This document shows, piece by piece, positions 24,551-33,014 of a stretch of 47,741 nt of DNA. The first letter of the stretch is position 1. Each line of letters begins with the position of its first letter. The DNA is from Candidatus Gastranaerophilales bacterium (lineage in GTDB: Bacteria > Cyanobacteriota > Vampirovibrionia > Gastranaerophilales > Gastranaerophilaceae). The DNA lies in contig CALUYD010000012.1 in assembly GCA_944324915.1 (NCBI GenBank), forward strand, positions 1-47,741. Direction: 5' to 3'. A model generated the notes under the pieces. That model had not been told where the DNA came from and made no database searches. It saw nothing but the letters and a program-made list of their open reading frames with translations. A program made the translations under genes and the position numbers.

Positions 24551-25996
24551 TTAGAAGATAACTGTTAATTCTTCGTTTGGATTTAGTGCTGCTGAATTTG
24601 AAACTGATGGAACGATAGTGTATAATAATTCATCACCGATTTCATATATAACACCGAATGTTCCTGAAATTACAGTTTTAACAATTCCGTAAACACCTTT
24701 GCCTATTGTTACAAATGATGTTCCGAAACTTGCAGCGCCGCGTCCTAAGTGACCTGTAAATGTTTCAACAAAAGTATCTGATAGTCTGTCGCCATATTCT
24801 TCTAAGCCGTTAGCTGAGATGTTTACAACTTGACCAACACTTCTGCCTGCAACACCAACAGTTCTTGCTGCTGCTGTGAATGGAAGTCCTAAAATTCTCG
24901 CGAAAATGTTAGGATTTTTCAAACAATCAGCAGTTGCACTTGTTAATTCTTTAGGGAAGTGAGCTGTGCAGTCGCCGTTTTTAATTTCTGTGAATTTAAC
25001 AGTTATTGAGCCTGGGAATTTTCCAAGACCCGGTCTTTCAACTGCTACAACTTTACCGTAAACTTTAGAGCCTGTTGGGAAAGTTTTTCCTTCCACGCAA
25101 ACTTCTTCAGTAGTTTTAGCTACAAATGCATCGCCAATGTTAGAATGTTTAGCATCAATTCTATCTAACATTTTAACTTTAATAGCAACAGGTGTGCCTG
25201 CGCCTTTAAATGCATCACCGATTAATTTGCCGTTTGCACCGTATTTTAATCTAAGTTCTGATACTAATGTTGCTACTTGGTGTCTTGATAGATATGGAGC
25301 AGTTTGAAGTGCTTTTGGATCAGGCATATTGTCGATTAAGCCTGAAGCAATAACTTCTTTTGTGCAACCATAAGCCCATGTTGGGATGTTTTCAATTTTT
25401 TGACCGTTGATTTTAGGAGCTGAACCATCGTTAGTATAATCAACATCAATAAGTTTAGCAACAGTTGCAAATACTTCTGCTTTTGTAATTGCTTGATCTG
25501 GTTTGAATGATTTATCAGGATAGCCAATCATAACATCAGCAGCTGTTGCTTTTGTGATTTCGTCATTTGCCCAATAAGATGCAGTTACATCAGTATATCC
25601 TTTTGGTGAGTTAACTTGGCTCATATTTAAGCCTTGAGATAACATAAATGCTAATTCTGCTCTTGAAATAGGCATTTTGATGTTGAAATCTCTGTCACCT
25701 TTTCTTACGCTCATAGCGTTAAGAAGGTCTTTAGAAAAAGCGTTTACATAAGTATTGTCTTTGTTTGTAAAGCCTAATCTGCCTTTTTGTTTAAGGACTT
25801 TTCCGCCGATTCGATAAATTGAATCTGCATTTTGGTAATCTGTTGCATCAGCATTCATTAATGACGGATGTGCATAAACTTCGATTTTTTCGCAGTTTTT
25901 GCATTTTTTGCAAGCACAAGGTTCTTTTGCGATTGTGCAAGCGCAAGTCAAAAATAATGCTAGTGTTACAGATAAAGCTTGTGTTGTTCTTTTCAT
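24551..25996 (-). CDS. SLH-domain surface protein
   Basis: 481 residues from the ATG at 25996, which has AAGGAG seven bases upstream; another ATG six bases earlier is too close to it. Signal peptide MKRTTQALSVTLALFLTCAC, then a Cys-rich patch (residues 18-35, seven Cys). S-layer homology repeats lie at about 108-183 (GYTDVTASYWANDEITKA, GYPDKSFKPDQAITKAEV) and 202-253 (IPTWAYGCTKEVIASGL). The C-terminal 230 residues have a predicted beta part (VKMLDRIDAKHSNIGDAFVAKT; TFPTGSKVYGKVVAVERPG) and Gly/Ala-rich helices, without a family I recognise. SLH modules anchor proteins to wall polysaccharide and occur in cyanobacterial outer-membrane proteins. Single-gene unit with a good promoter. Confidence 0.85.
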   Translation of the reverse strand: MKRTTQALSVTLALFLTCACTIAKEPCACKKCKNCEKIEVYAHPSLMNADATDYQNADSIYRIGGKVLKQKGRLGFTNKDNTYVNAFSKDLLNAMSVRKGDRDFNIKMPISRAELAFMLSQGLNMSQVNSPKGYTDVTASYWANDEITKATAADVMIGYPDKSFKPDQAITKAEVFATVAKLIDVDYTNDGSAPKINGQKIENIPTWAYGCTKEVIASGLIDNMPDPKALQTAPYLSRHQVATLVSELRLKYGANGKLIGDAFKGAGTPVAIKVKMLDRIDAKHSNIGDAFVAKTTEEVCVEGKTFPTGSKVYGKVVAVERPGLGKFPGSITVKFTEIKNGDCTAHFPKELTSATADCLKNPNIFARILGLPFTAAARTVGVAGRSVGQVVNISANGLEEYGDRLSDTFVETFTGHLGRGAASFGTSFVTIGKGVYGIVKTVISGTFGVIYEIGDELLYTIVPSVSNSAALNPNEELTVIF

Positions 25997-26051
25997 AAAC
26001 ATACTCCTTATTCTCGGTACACAAAAACTTGTAACAAAATAGTATAGATTA

Positions 26052-26080
26052 ATTATCTTATAATTATCAGTGACCGTCAA
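26052..26080 (-). promoter_or_regulatory. Strong promoter of the SLH-protein gene
   Basis: Minus strand: TTGACG (26080-26075), 17-base spacer, GATAAT (26057-26052). Predicted start near 26045 gives a leader of about 50 bases. Confidence 0.7.
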
Positions 26081-26089
26081 GCAAAAAAA

Positions 26090-27322
26090 TTACAAGTTAT
26101 TGATGTCGTTGAAAATCAATAGGGAAGCCTCTTGTATGAAGTTTCTAGCGCTATAATCATTGTGTGGTCTTTTGGTTAGAATTGTTATGATATATTTTCT
26201 GCCGTTATTAGCATATACGATACCGCTATCGCCTAGCATAGTGCCTATGTCGCCTGTTTTGTGCAAAACCATAACGTCTTTTGGTAATTTTTCTTTTATA
26301 AGATGAATATTTCTTGTATTTCCAAGATATTCTTTTAAAATATTTTTATATTTTGGATTTATATAATTCGGATTGTCTATATTGTATAGGATTTTTGACA
26401 TTTCTCTTGCGGTGATTTTGTTTGTGCCGTCTAAATCCGGTAACCATTCATTTATGGATGTTACTTTTAAACCCAGATTTCTCATAGCGCGATTAAATCC
26501 ATCCATTCCGCCAATTTCATATAAAAGCATATTTGTAGCAGAATTATCGGAATTTGCTATCATTATATTTGCCAAATAATCAAGAGAATATAAAACATCT
26601 CCTTTTGTATATTGTAAATCGCCTGAGCCAAGCGTTCTGAATTCTTCGCTAAATTTTCTTTTGTCTGTAAGATTTATAGGGTTGCTTGTGTTTGCGCTTG
26701 AATCCACAAGTCTTATAAGTTCAAAAGCGATAGGAATTTTCATGATACTTGCTGATGGAAATACTTCATCAGAATTAATTTCAAGCCCTGAGCCTGTGGA
26801 GTATTCCCAAACGAATATGCTTGGTTGTAGTCTTGGATATTTTTTTGCCAAGTTTAAAAGTTTATTTTTTGTATCCGTCATTTCAGATATTATTTGAATA
26901 TCTGAAATTTCTTTTGATTTTTGAGCTCTATCTACTAAAAGATATTCTCCTAAAAAGTGCGAATTATGGAGATATTGAGCTGTTGGTTGAATGAAATCTT
27001 TTGTTTCTAAATTTGTTTTATGATTTAAAATTCTATTTAAAAATAATGGTTCAAAATAATGTTTAAAATTATAAGGGCACACGAAATATCCATATAGTGC
27101 AAGTACGCTAAGAGCAAATATTGCACCAATCGGATTAGTTTTTTTTCTTGTTTTAACTTTTTTTCGTTTTGGTTTTATATCATGCACATAACTTGAATAC
27201 GGATGATTGTATTCATAATGGTTTTGATAATTATAGGGTTGTTTTTTTAATGGTCTGGACAATACTTGATTCCAATAAACTATTAACCATTTTAGTTTAA
27301 TAAATAGTTTAAAATAAAACAT
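26090..27322 (-). CDS. Membrane-anchored serine beta-lactamase-like hydrolase
   Basis: 410 residues. A Tyr/Lys-rich cytoplasmic N-terminus (to residue 62) precedes one membrane segment (PIGAIFALSVLALYGYFV), putting the C-terminal domain outside. That domain has the class A layout: S192-I-M-K195 (SxxK), S258-D259-N260 (SDN) and HKTGDIGTM (KTG) near 360. The segment where class A enzymes carry the deacylating Glu166 (EPELN-like) reads LPDLD here, so true beta-lactamase turnover is doubtful; a peptidoglycan-related D,D-peptidase-like or binding role is as likely. The ATG at 27322 has no ribosome site and the true start may be further in. Upstream neighbour is divergent. Confidence 0.8.
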   Translation of the reverse strand: MFYFKLFIKLKWLIVYWNQVLSRPLKKQPYNYQNHYEYNHPYSSYVHDIKPKRKKVKTRKKTNPIGAIFALSVLALYGYFVCPYNFKHYFEPLFLNRILNHKTNLETKDFIQPTAQYLHNSHFLGEYLLVDRAQKSKEISDIQIISEMTDTKNKLLNLAKKYPRLQPSIFVWEYSTGSGLEINSDEVFPSASIMKIPIAFELIRLVDSSANTSNPINLTDKRKFSEEFRTLGSGDLQYTKGDVLYSLDYLANIMIANSDNSATNMLLYEIGGMDGFNRAMRNLGLKVTSINEWLPDLDGTNKITAREMSKILYNIDNPNYINPKYKNILKEYLGNTRNIHLIKEKLPKDVMVLHKTGDIGTMLGDSGIVYANNGRKYIITILTKRPHNDYSARNFIQEASLLIFNDINNL

Positions 27323-27417
27323 AATATATATAGATGAAATGTGTCAGTAATTAGAGCTTTTCATAGTAAAAAATATGATATACTTAAGTGGAGTTATCAA
27401 ATTATAAAGGAGTGCTT

Positions 27418-28293
27418 ATGAATATCGTTATATATAGCGAAGAAGGTTCATCAGAATTAGCAGATTTGATTAAATTGGATGATGAAACAGAATTAAGGGA
27501 ATTTAGCGCATCTGAATTGGAAAATTATAAACAATATAACCCAGGAGTTTTGATTTTAGATTTAGATAAAGATAAAATTCGCGAGTTTTGTGCAGTTAGA
27601 AAAATTGAATGTTCGGTTTTGGTACCTGTTAATGATATTGATGATGATATTACAATTAGAGCACTAAGTTATGACTTTATCAAAAGACCTATTAATCAAA
27701 CAGAATTAAATGTAAGAATAAATGCGCTATTAAAAGCATATTCACTAAAAAGAGAGCTTGTAAAAACTGCAATTTGCGATGAATTAACAGGTTTATACAA
27801 TAGAAAATATCTTCATCATAGATTGGATGCTGAAATATCTCGTGCAAAACGTTATGGTACAAGTTTATCTTGTTTGTTGCTTGATATTGATTATTTTAAA
27901 ATAGTAAACGATATGTATGGATATGATTGGGGCGATATTTTGCTTAGAAAAATTGCTCAAATGTTATCTGCATTAGTCCGTAAAGAAGATGTTTTAACTC
28001 GTTACGGAGATGAGGAATTTATTATAATTCTTCCTGAAACAACAGAACAACAAGCTATGATTTTTGCGGAACGCTTTAGAAAAGATGTTGAAAAAATGGA
28101 ATTTATTCCTGCTAACGAAGAAGAACGTCATCCTATAACTATTTCTGGCGGTATTTCTTCATTCCCTTGTATGGAAGCAGTGGATGAAAACGCTAATACA
28201 TTAATCAGATACGCAGAACATGCGCTATATAATGCAAAACAATCAGGAAAAAATAAGATTGTAGAATTTTCAAAAATGAATTTGGGTTGTTAA
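27418..28293 (+). CDS. Receiver-like plus GGDEF-domain protein with altered signature
   Basis: 291 residues from an ATG with AAAGGAG seven bases upstream; a GTG 30 bases earlier is in frame but inside the leader. Residues 1-105 resemble a response-regulator receiver (VLILDLD at 44-50, IKRPI at 88-92). Residues 118-288 are a GGDEF domain: DELTGLYNRKYL, metal ligands in LLLDIDYFKIVND, and an inhibitory-site R188-K-E-D191 five residues before the signature. The signature itself is GDEEF (197-201) rather than GG[D/E]EF; the second Gly, which contacts GTP, is Asp. It may be a weak or inactive diguanylate cyclase acting as a c-di-GMP sensor. Activity not provable from sequence. Confidence 0.88.
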   Translation: MNIVIYSEEGSSELADLIKLDDETELREFSASELENYKQYNPGVLILDLDKDKIREFCAVRKIECSVLVPVNDIDDDITIRALSYDFIKRPINQTELNVRINALLKAYSLKRELVKTAICDELTGLYNRKYLHHRLDAEISRAKRYGTSLSCLLLDIDYFKIVNDMYGYDWGDILLRKIAQMLSALVRKEDVLTRYGDEEFIIILPETTEQQAMIFAERFRKDVEKMEFIPANEEERHPITISGGISSFPCMEAVDENANTLIRYAEHALYNAKQSGKNKIVEFSKMNLGC

Positions 28294-28311
28294 AACCCTT
28301 TTTAAGCTAAC

Positions 28312-28341
28312 AAAAAAGACTGTCATTTGACAGTCTTTTTT
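28312..28341. terminator. Bidirectional terminator after the GGDEF gene
   Basis: AAAAAAGACTGTCA and TGACAGTCTTTTTT around a two-base centre; serves the plus-strand GGDEF gene and the minus-strand RipA-like gene. Confidence 0.88.
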
Positions 28342-28359
28342 ATTTATAAACTTTGTAAA

Positions 28360-28833
28360 TTATATAGGTTGAAATCTTAATATAATCATATTTGTAATTG
28401 CTTGTACAAAAACGATAATATATACAAGAGCAATAGCAAGTGTTAAATATTTTTGGAAATCACCAAACACAATTAAGTTGTTTTTCTTTTTCATATCTGT
28501 ATAATCAACAAATTCTTTGTGATATGGTTCTTCTGGCAATTTTGTTTCGAGATATTCTAAAACTTTTGCATATTTTACCTTGATTAACATTTGATAAGAA
28601 TCAACGTTTAACCACCACATTATAGTTACACCAAAACCAATAACAGAAAGAACTATTGCAGGTGCATAATGAGGTGTTAGTGTGCTTAGCATATAAGTTG
28701 CTATTAATAGTACTAAATTAAATACCAAATAAAATCTGTTTGTTGAGAATTGTCTGTCAATAAATTTCTCTTTAGCGTCAGAATAAATTCTATATTGCTC
28801 TAAAATTAAATATTTTTCGTCTTTTGGATCCAT
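28360..28833 (-). CDS. RipA-like small membrane protein
   Basis: 157 residues. Pattern: an N-terminal helix LEQYRIYSDAKEKFIDRQ, two hydrophobic segments (about 36-56 and 60-76), WWLNVDSYQMLIKVKYAKVLEYLETKLPEEPYHKEF, then a final membrane segment near 127-148. The Y-x4-Y...R-x3-N and W...SY-x-L...K-x2-V...LP-x2-P-Y words match the RipA family of octameric inner-membrane proteins, whose role is poorly known (first linked to intracellular survival in Francisella). AAGGAG lies about ten bases before the ATG. Stand-alone gene. Confidence 0.65.
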   Translation of the reverse strand: MDPKDEKYLILEQYRIYSDAKEKFIDRQFSTNRFYLVFNLVLLIATYMLSTLTPHYAPAIVLSVIGFGVTIMWWLNVDSYQMLIKVKYAKVLEYLETKLPEEPYHKEFVDYTDMKKKNNLIVFGDFQKYLTLAIALVYIIVFVQAITNMIILRFQPI

Positions 28834-28920
28834 TTAAGGTGTACTCCTTTCACAAATTAGAGTTTACCATACTTTTTTTAGTGATGGTTAATATAAAAGT
28901 ATGATTTTACGGAAAAAAAA

Positions 28921-28936
28921 TGGGGTTTATACCCCA
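28921..28936 (-). terminator. Minus-strand terminator about 100 bases past tyrS
   Basis: TGGGGT-ATAA-ACCCCA followed by eight T on the minus strand. The distance from the tyrS stop (29042) is long; the roughly 100 bases between hold no ORF. Confidence 0.75.
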
Positions 28937-29041
28937 ATTCGCATACTAGCCGAAGCATTAACAACATGTACATCATAACTTTAAACTTATAAAAAAGGAA
29001 GCTATTGTTAAGAAATGTAATACATTTATAGTATATTTCAA

Positions 29042-30256
29042 CTATTTTAGTATTGCTTTGTGGAATACTTTTTTACCTTTTTTGATTTTTATTCCTTTTG
29101 TTAGTTGTTCTTTGGTGATTTTATGATTAATATCGTTGATTTTTTCTTCATCAACAGAAATTCCGCCTTGTTGAATTAATCTTTTTATTTCACCTTTGCT
29201 TTCGCATAGTTTGCATTGAAGTAAAATGTCAGATAGTAATATCTCGTCATTTTCCATTGTTATATTTGTTGTCGGCATATTACTATCGTCTAATCCGCCC
29301 GCAAAAAGAGCTTTTGCTGCTTCTTGGGCTTTTTGTGCTTCATCGATTCCATGAACCAATGAAGTTAATTCAAATGCTAAAATTTCTTTTGCTTTATTTA
29401 GTTGAGCGCCTTGCCAAGATGACATTTTTTCAATTTCATCCAATGGTAAGAAAGTTAGCATTCTGATGCATTTTAGTACATCATCATCTTCAACATTTCT
29501 CCAATATTGATAAAAATCATAAACAGATGTTTTGTTTTTATCTAACCAAACAGCACCAGATGCGGTTTTACCCATTTTTTTGCCTTGAGAATTCATTAAA
29601 AGAGTTATTGTCATTGAATGAGCGTCACGACCTGTTTTTCTTCTGATTAGGTCAGAACCTGCTAACATATTAGACCATTGATCATCGCCGCCAAATTGCA
29701 AATTGCAATTATAATGTTCATTTAGATAGTAAAAATCATAAGCCTGCATAATCATATAGTTGAATTCTAAAAAGCTTAAGCCTTTTTCCATTCTTTGTTT
29801 GTAGCATTCCGCTCTTAGCATATTATTTACTGAAAAACAAGCGCCTATATCTCTTAAAAGTTCAACATAATTTAATTTTAATAACCAATCGGCATTATTT
29901 ACCATAATTGCTTTATCTTCGCCAAATTCAATAAAGCGCTCCATTTGTTTTTTGAAGCATTCGCAATTATGTTCAATTGTTTCTTTTGTCATCATAGAGC
30001 GCATATCGCTTCTGCCTGAAGGATCTCCAACGTGCCCTGTTCCGCCTCCAATTAGGACAATAGGCTTATTTCCTGCCATTTGAAGCCTTTTCATAAGGCA
30101 AAGTGCCATAAAATGACCAACATGAAGTGAGTCTGCTGTTGGGTCAAAACCTATATAAAATCTTGCACTACCAGAATTGATAAGCTCTTTTACTTCTTTT
30201 TCGTTTGTAATTTGAGCAATTAATTGCCTTTGTTGTAGTTCTTCAAAAATTCCCAT
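29042..30256 (-). CDS. tyrS: Tyrosyl-tRNA synthetase
   Basis: 404 residues. Class I synthetase charging tRNA-Tyr. The HIGH-type motif is in FDPTADSLHVGHF (38-50), the KMSKS-type loop is KKMGKTASG (about 225-233), with GGDDQWSNMLAG binding tyrosine between them. The C-terminal S4 RNA-binding domain includes LLQCKLCESKGEIKRLIQQGGISVDEEKI. Full length, all motifs intact. It follows the AAA+ gene by 77 bases on the same strand. GAGGAA lies upstream of the ATG at a rather long spacing (about 12 bases). Confidence 0.97.
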   Translation of the reverse strand: MGIFEELQQRQLIAQITNEKEVKELINSGSARFYIGFDPTADSLHVGHFMALCLMKRLQMAGNKPIVLIGGGTGHVGDPSGRSDMRSMMTKETIEHNCECFKKQMERFIEFGEDKAIMVNNADWLLKLNYVELLRDIGACFSVNNMLRAECYKQRMEKGLSFLEFNYMIMQAYDFYYLNEHYNCNLQFGGDDQWSNMLAGSDLIRRKTGRDAHSMTITLLMNSQGKKMGKTASGAVWLDKNKTSVYDFYQYWRNVEDDDVLKCIRMLTFLPLDEIEKMSSWQGAQLNKAKEILAFELTSLVHGIDEAQKAQEAAKALFAGGLDDSNMPTTNITMENDEILLSDILLQCKLCESKGEIKRLIQQGGISVDEEKINDINHKITKEQLTKGIKIKKGKKVFHKAILK

Positions 30257-30333
30257 TTGTCTTAAATTCCTCTGATTTTTACTCTTTTAATCTTAATAAA
30301 ACCAATAATTTTTATCAAGTTTTTTGATGTAGT

Positions 30334-31725
30334 TTATTTGTTTTCTAAAAATCCTTTTACTACCTTTTTTTGAGCTTTATTTTCAGGAAGATATTCGCTT
30401 TCATCAATTTTTTGCCAATTGCCTTCTTTTAAGACAACATCAAAATCTTCTTTTTTTAATTCTCTTTGATTTTCGCAGGCTATTTCAGAGGTTTGAGAAA
30501 CCATATCAACAATATTTGAAGGGCTATAACCTGTTAACGATTTTGCAATTTGTTGAATTTCTTTTTCGTTTTGAGCAAGTGTAACACCCATTTTAAATGA
30601 TGTTAATCGTTTTATGAGTAATTTCTTGATTTCTTCTTCGCTTGGTAAACCAATGTATGCTCCAAATTTAATTCTTCTTATAAGTGCGCTGTCTAGCGAA
30701 TTATACATATTAGTTGCGCCGATAACTAAAATATTTTTATCAAAAGTGTCGCTTAAAAGCGGTAAAATTGCGTTTACAACCTTATCATCTTCTTTACATT
30801 GAGATAAAGATCCTTCTCTTTTAGATAAAAGAGAATCCATTTCATCCATAAACAAAATAACGGGTTTATCTGAATGTTTAGCTATTTTTTCTACTTCATC
30901 AAATGCTTTTCTGATATTTATAACTGTTCCATTTACATAGCTTGAGCCTACTTGAGATAAGTCAAGCATATACATATCACAACCTGTTTGAGCTGAAATT
31001 GCTTGAGCAAGCATTGTTTTACCACACCCCGGGGGTCCAAAAAATACGCTGAAATTAGGCACTTTGATACCGTAATCTTCTTCTCTTTTTTGAGCTTCTT
31101 GTGGGTTTTCAAGAGGGAAAATGAGATAATTTTTGATTTTTTTGATTGTTTTTTCTAATCCTACAACATCATCTAATGATTTAGGAGATGAAGAAGAAGG
31201 TTCGAATTTTGTTAATACTTCTTGATTCTCGCCATCTTCTTCATCATATTCAACACCGGCAACACATAATCTGTTAGGGGTTGATAAAGCTTCTTTTGTT
31301 GCAATATTTTTTTCTAAAATATTAAATAGGGATTCTCTCCATCTATAACAAAGTTTGTCTGCTTCTTGCTTTGGTATACTTTGATATAGAGCGCCTCTTT
31401 CAGTATCTTCTCTATCTAGTTCATCAATTGTTCTTATTCCAAATGATAGTTCAGGGAAAAATCTATCTACAAGAGAGCATAGAGTTGCTTTTGCAGGGAT
31501 AAAATAATTTAAAAGAATGTTTATTTGCTCTTGATTTCTGTCTATTCCGCCCTGAGAAGGGTTTTCTAGTTGATTGATAGAGCTTTCTGTTTCATTACAG
31601 CTTGAATTAAGAGTTCTAATTAATTTGATTGAAGCTGTTTGCTCGCTTTTATCCAGCTTTTCGTTTAACTTTTGGTTTAATCTTTTGTTGTAGCCAAAGT
31701 TTATGTTAATGCGTGTTAGTTTCAT
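30334..31725 (-). CDS. AAA+ ATPase with an uncharacterised N-terminal domain
   Basis: 463 residues. Residues 180-430 are a classical AAA module: DDVVGLEKTIKKIKNYL, Walker A G230-PPGCGKT, Walker B VILFMDEMDS (289-298), sensor 1 LVIGATN (around 336) and the SALIRRIKFGAYIGLP arginine-finger region, followed by the small helical lid. The first 180 residues match no family I recognise; they start with MKLTRININFGYN (compare the NxxF motif noted elsewhere) and include a charged helical part. Such proteins act as protein remodelers or proteasome/Vps4-like unfoldases; no adaptor or protease lies beside it. No ribosome site precedes the ATG. Confidence 0.85.
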   Translation of the reverse strand: MKLTRININFGYNKRLNQKLNEKLDKSEQTASIKLIRTLNSSCNETESSINQLENPSQGGIDRNQEQINILLNYFIPAKATLCSLVDRFFPELSFGIRTIDELDREDTERGALYQSIPKQEADKLCYRWRESLFNILEKNIATKEALSTPNRLCVAGVEYDEEDGENQEVLTKFEPSSSSPKSLDDVVGLEKTIKKIKNYLIFPLENPQEAQKREEDYGIKVPNFSVFFGPPGCGKTMLAQAISAQTGCDMYMLDLSQVGSSYVNGTVINIRKAFDEVEKIAKHSDKPVILFMDEMDSLLSKREGSLSQCKEDDKVVNAILPLLSDTFDKNILVIGATNMYNSLDSALIRRIKFGAYIGLPSEEEIKKLLIKRLTSFKMGVTLAQNEKEIQQIAKSLTGYSPSNIVDMVSQTSEIACENQRELKKEDFDVVLKEGNWQKIDESEYLPENKAQKKVVKGFLENK

Positions 31726-31847
31726 ATTTTTTTAAAACTTATGAAAAAATTTTTTTGCTAATAAAATCTTTATTTAATCTTTATAAATATTTAGGCTAAA
31801 TTATGATAATATTATATGGACAAGGAAGTATTTTTGAGGAGAAAAAA

Positions 31848-32969
31848 ATGAAGATTCCTATTATTAATTCAAAAAGACAATATGAAAGTATTGCATCAAA
31901 GGTTGAGCCTGCTGTATTAGAAGTTATGAGAAGCGGTTCTTATATTTTGGGCAACAACAACAAAGAATTTGAAAAAGAAATGTGCGAATATTTAGATTGC
32001 AAACATGCAGTAGCACTTAACTCAGGAACTGACGCTTTGCATTTAGCGCTAAGAGCATTAGATATAGGTGAAGGTGATGAAGTAATTTCAACAGCATTTA
32101 CTTTTGTTGCAACATCTGAATCAATTGGTATAGTTGGTGCTAAACCTGTTTTTGTTGATATTGACCCTGATACATTCAATATTGACCCTGCTAAAATTGA
32201 AGCAGCAATTACACCAAAAACAAAAGCAATTATTCCTGTTCATTTATATGGTCAACCTTGTGATATGGATCCTATCATCGATATTGCAAAACGTCATAAT
32301 TTATTTGTAATTGAAGATGCTTGCCAAGCAATTGGTGCTGAATATAAAGGTAAAAAAGTAGGTACAATAGGCGATATTGGCTGTTTTAGTTTTTATCCTA
32401 CTAAAAACCTTGGCACAATGGGTGATGGCGGTATGTTGACTACTAATTCTCAATATATTAAAGATAGAGTTATAGCTCTAAGAAATCATGGCGGTGCTAT
32501 TCGTTATCATCATGATGAAATTGGTGTAAATTCAAGATTAGATGAAATTCAAGCAGCTATTTTAAGAGTTAAACTTCCATATATTGATAAATGGAACAGT
32601 GCAAGAAGAGAACATGCTAAATATTATAATGAATTATTTGCAAATTGTTCTTTAATTGAAACTCCAAAGGAATTAGATAACGCATATTGTGTATATCATC
32701 AATACACTGTTAAAATTCCAAACAGAGATGAAGTGCATAAAATGTTAGGCGAAGCAGGAATTGGCGCTATGATTTATTATCCTATTCCATTACATCTTCA
32801 AAAAGTTCATGCAAAATATAACTTTAGCGAAGGTATGCTTCCAAATACTGAAAAGAATACAAAGTTAGTTCTTTCACTTCCTATGTTTGCTGAAATTACA
32901 AAAGAAGAACAACAAGAAGTTGCAAAGACACTTATTGAAATAGTTGAAAAAACAGCAGCTGCTGTATAA
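31848..32969 (+). CDS. DegT/DnrJ/EryC1/StrS-family sugar aminotransferase
   Basis: 373 residues from an ATG preceded by GAGGAG; an in-frame ATG 45 bases earlier has no ribosome site. PLP enzyme that aminates nucleotide-linked keto-sugars. Signatures: VALNSGTDALHLALRAL (55-71), FTFVATSESI, D157 in VIEDACQAIG (PLP ring contact), and the Schiff-base K186 in SFYPTKNLGTMGDGG. LRNHGG and SRLDEIQAAILRVKL complete the family set. It would make an amino sugar for surface glycan; WecA is the convergent neighbour. Specific sugar unknown. Confidence 0.93.
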   Translation: MKIPIINSKRQYESIASKVEPAVLEVMRSGSYILGNNNKEFEKEMCEYLDCKHAVALNSGTDALHLALRALDIGEGDEVISTAFTFVATSESIGIVGAKPVFVDIDPDTFNIDPAKIEAAITPKTKAIIPVHLYGQPCDMDPIIDIAKRHNLFVIEDACQAIGAEYKGKKVGTIGDIGCFSFYPTKNLGTMGDGGMLTTNSQYIKDRVIALRNHGGAIRYHHDEIGVNSRLDEIQAAILRVKLPYIDKWNSARREHAKYYNELFANCSLIETPKELDNAYCVYHQYTVKIPNRDEVHKMLGEAGIGAMIYYPIPLHLQKVHAKYNFSEGMLPNTEKNTKLVLSLPMFAEITKEEQQEVAKTLIEIVEKTAAAV

Positions 32970-32985
32970 GACTGAATATAATAAT

Positions 32986-33014
32986 AAAAAACCGCCCCTT
33001 TTGGGCGGTTTTTT
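32986..33014. terminator. Bidirectional terminator overlapping the wecA-like stop
   Basis: AAAAAACCGCCC, loop CTTTT, GGGCGGTTTTTT. The TAA of the minus-strand gene (33013-33015) begins within the right arm. Confidence 0.92.

Noticed and set aside
26090-27322. Calling this gene an antibiotic-resistance beta-lactamase
   Set aside because: The omega-loop Glu appears to be missing and the protein is membrane-tethered with a long cytoplasmic tail, so the claim is not supported.
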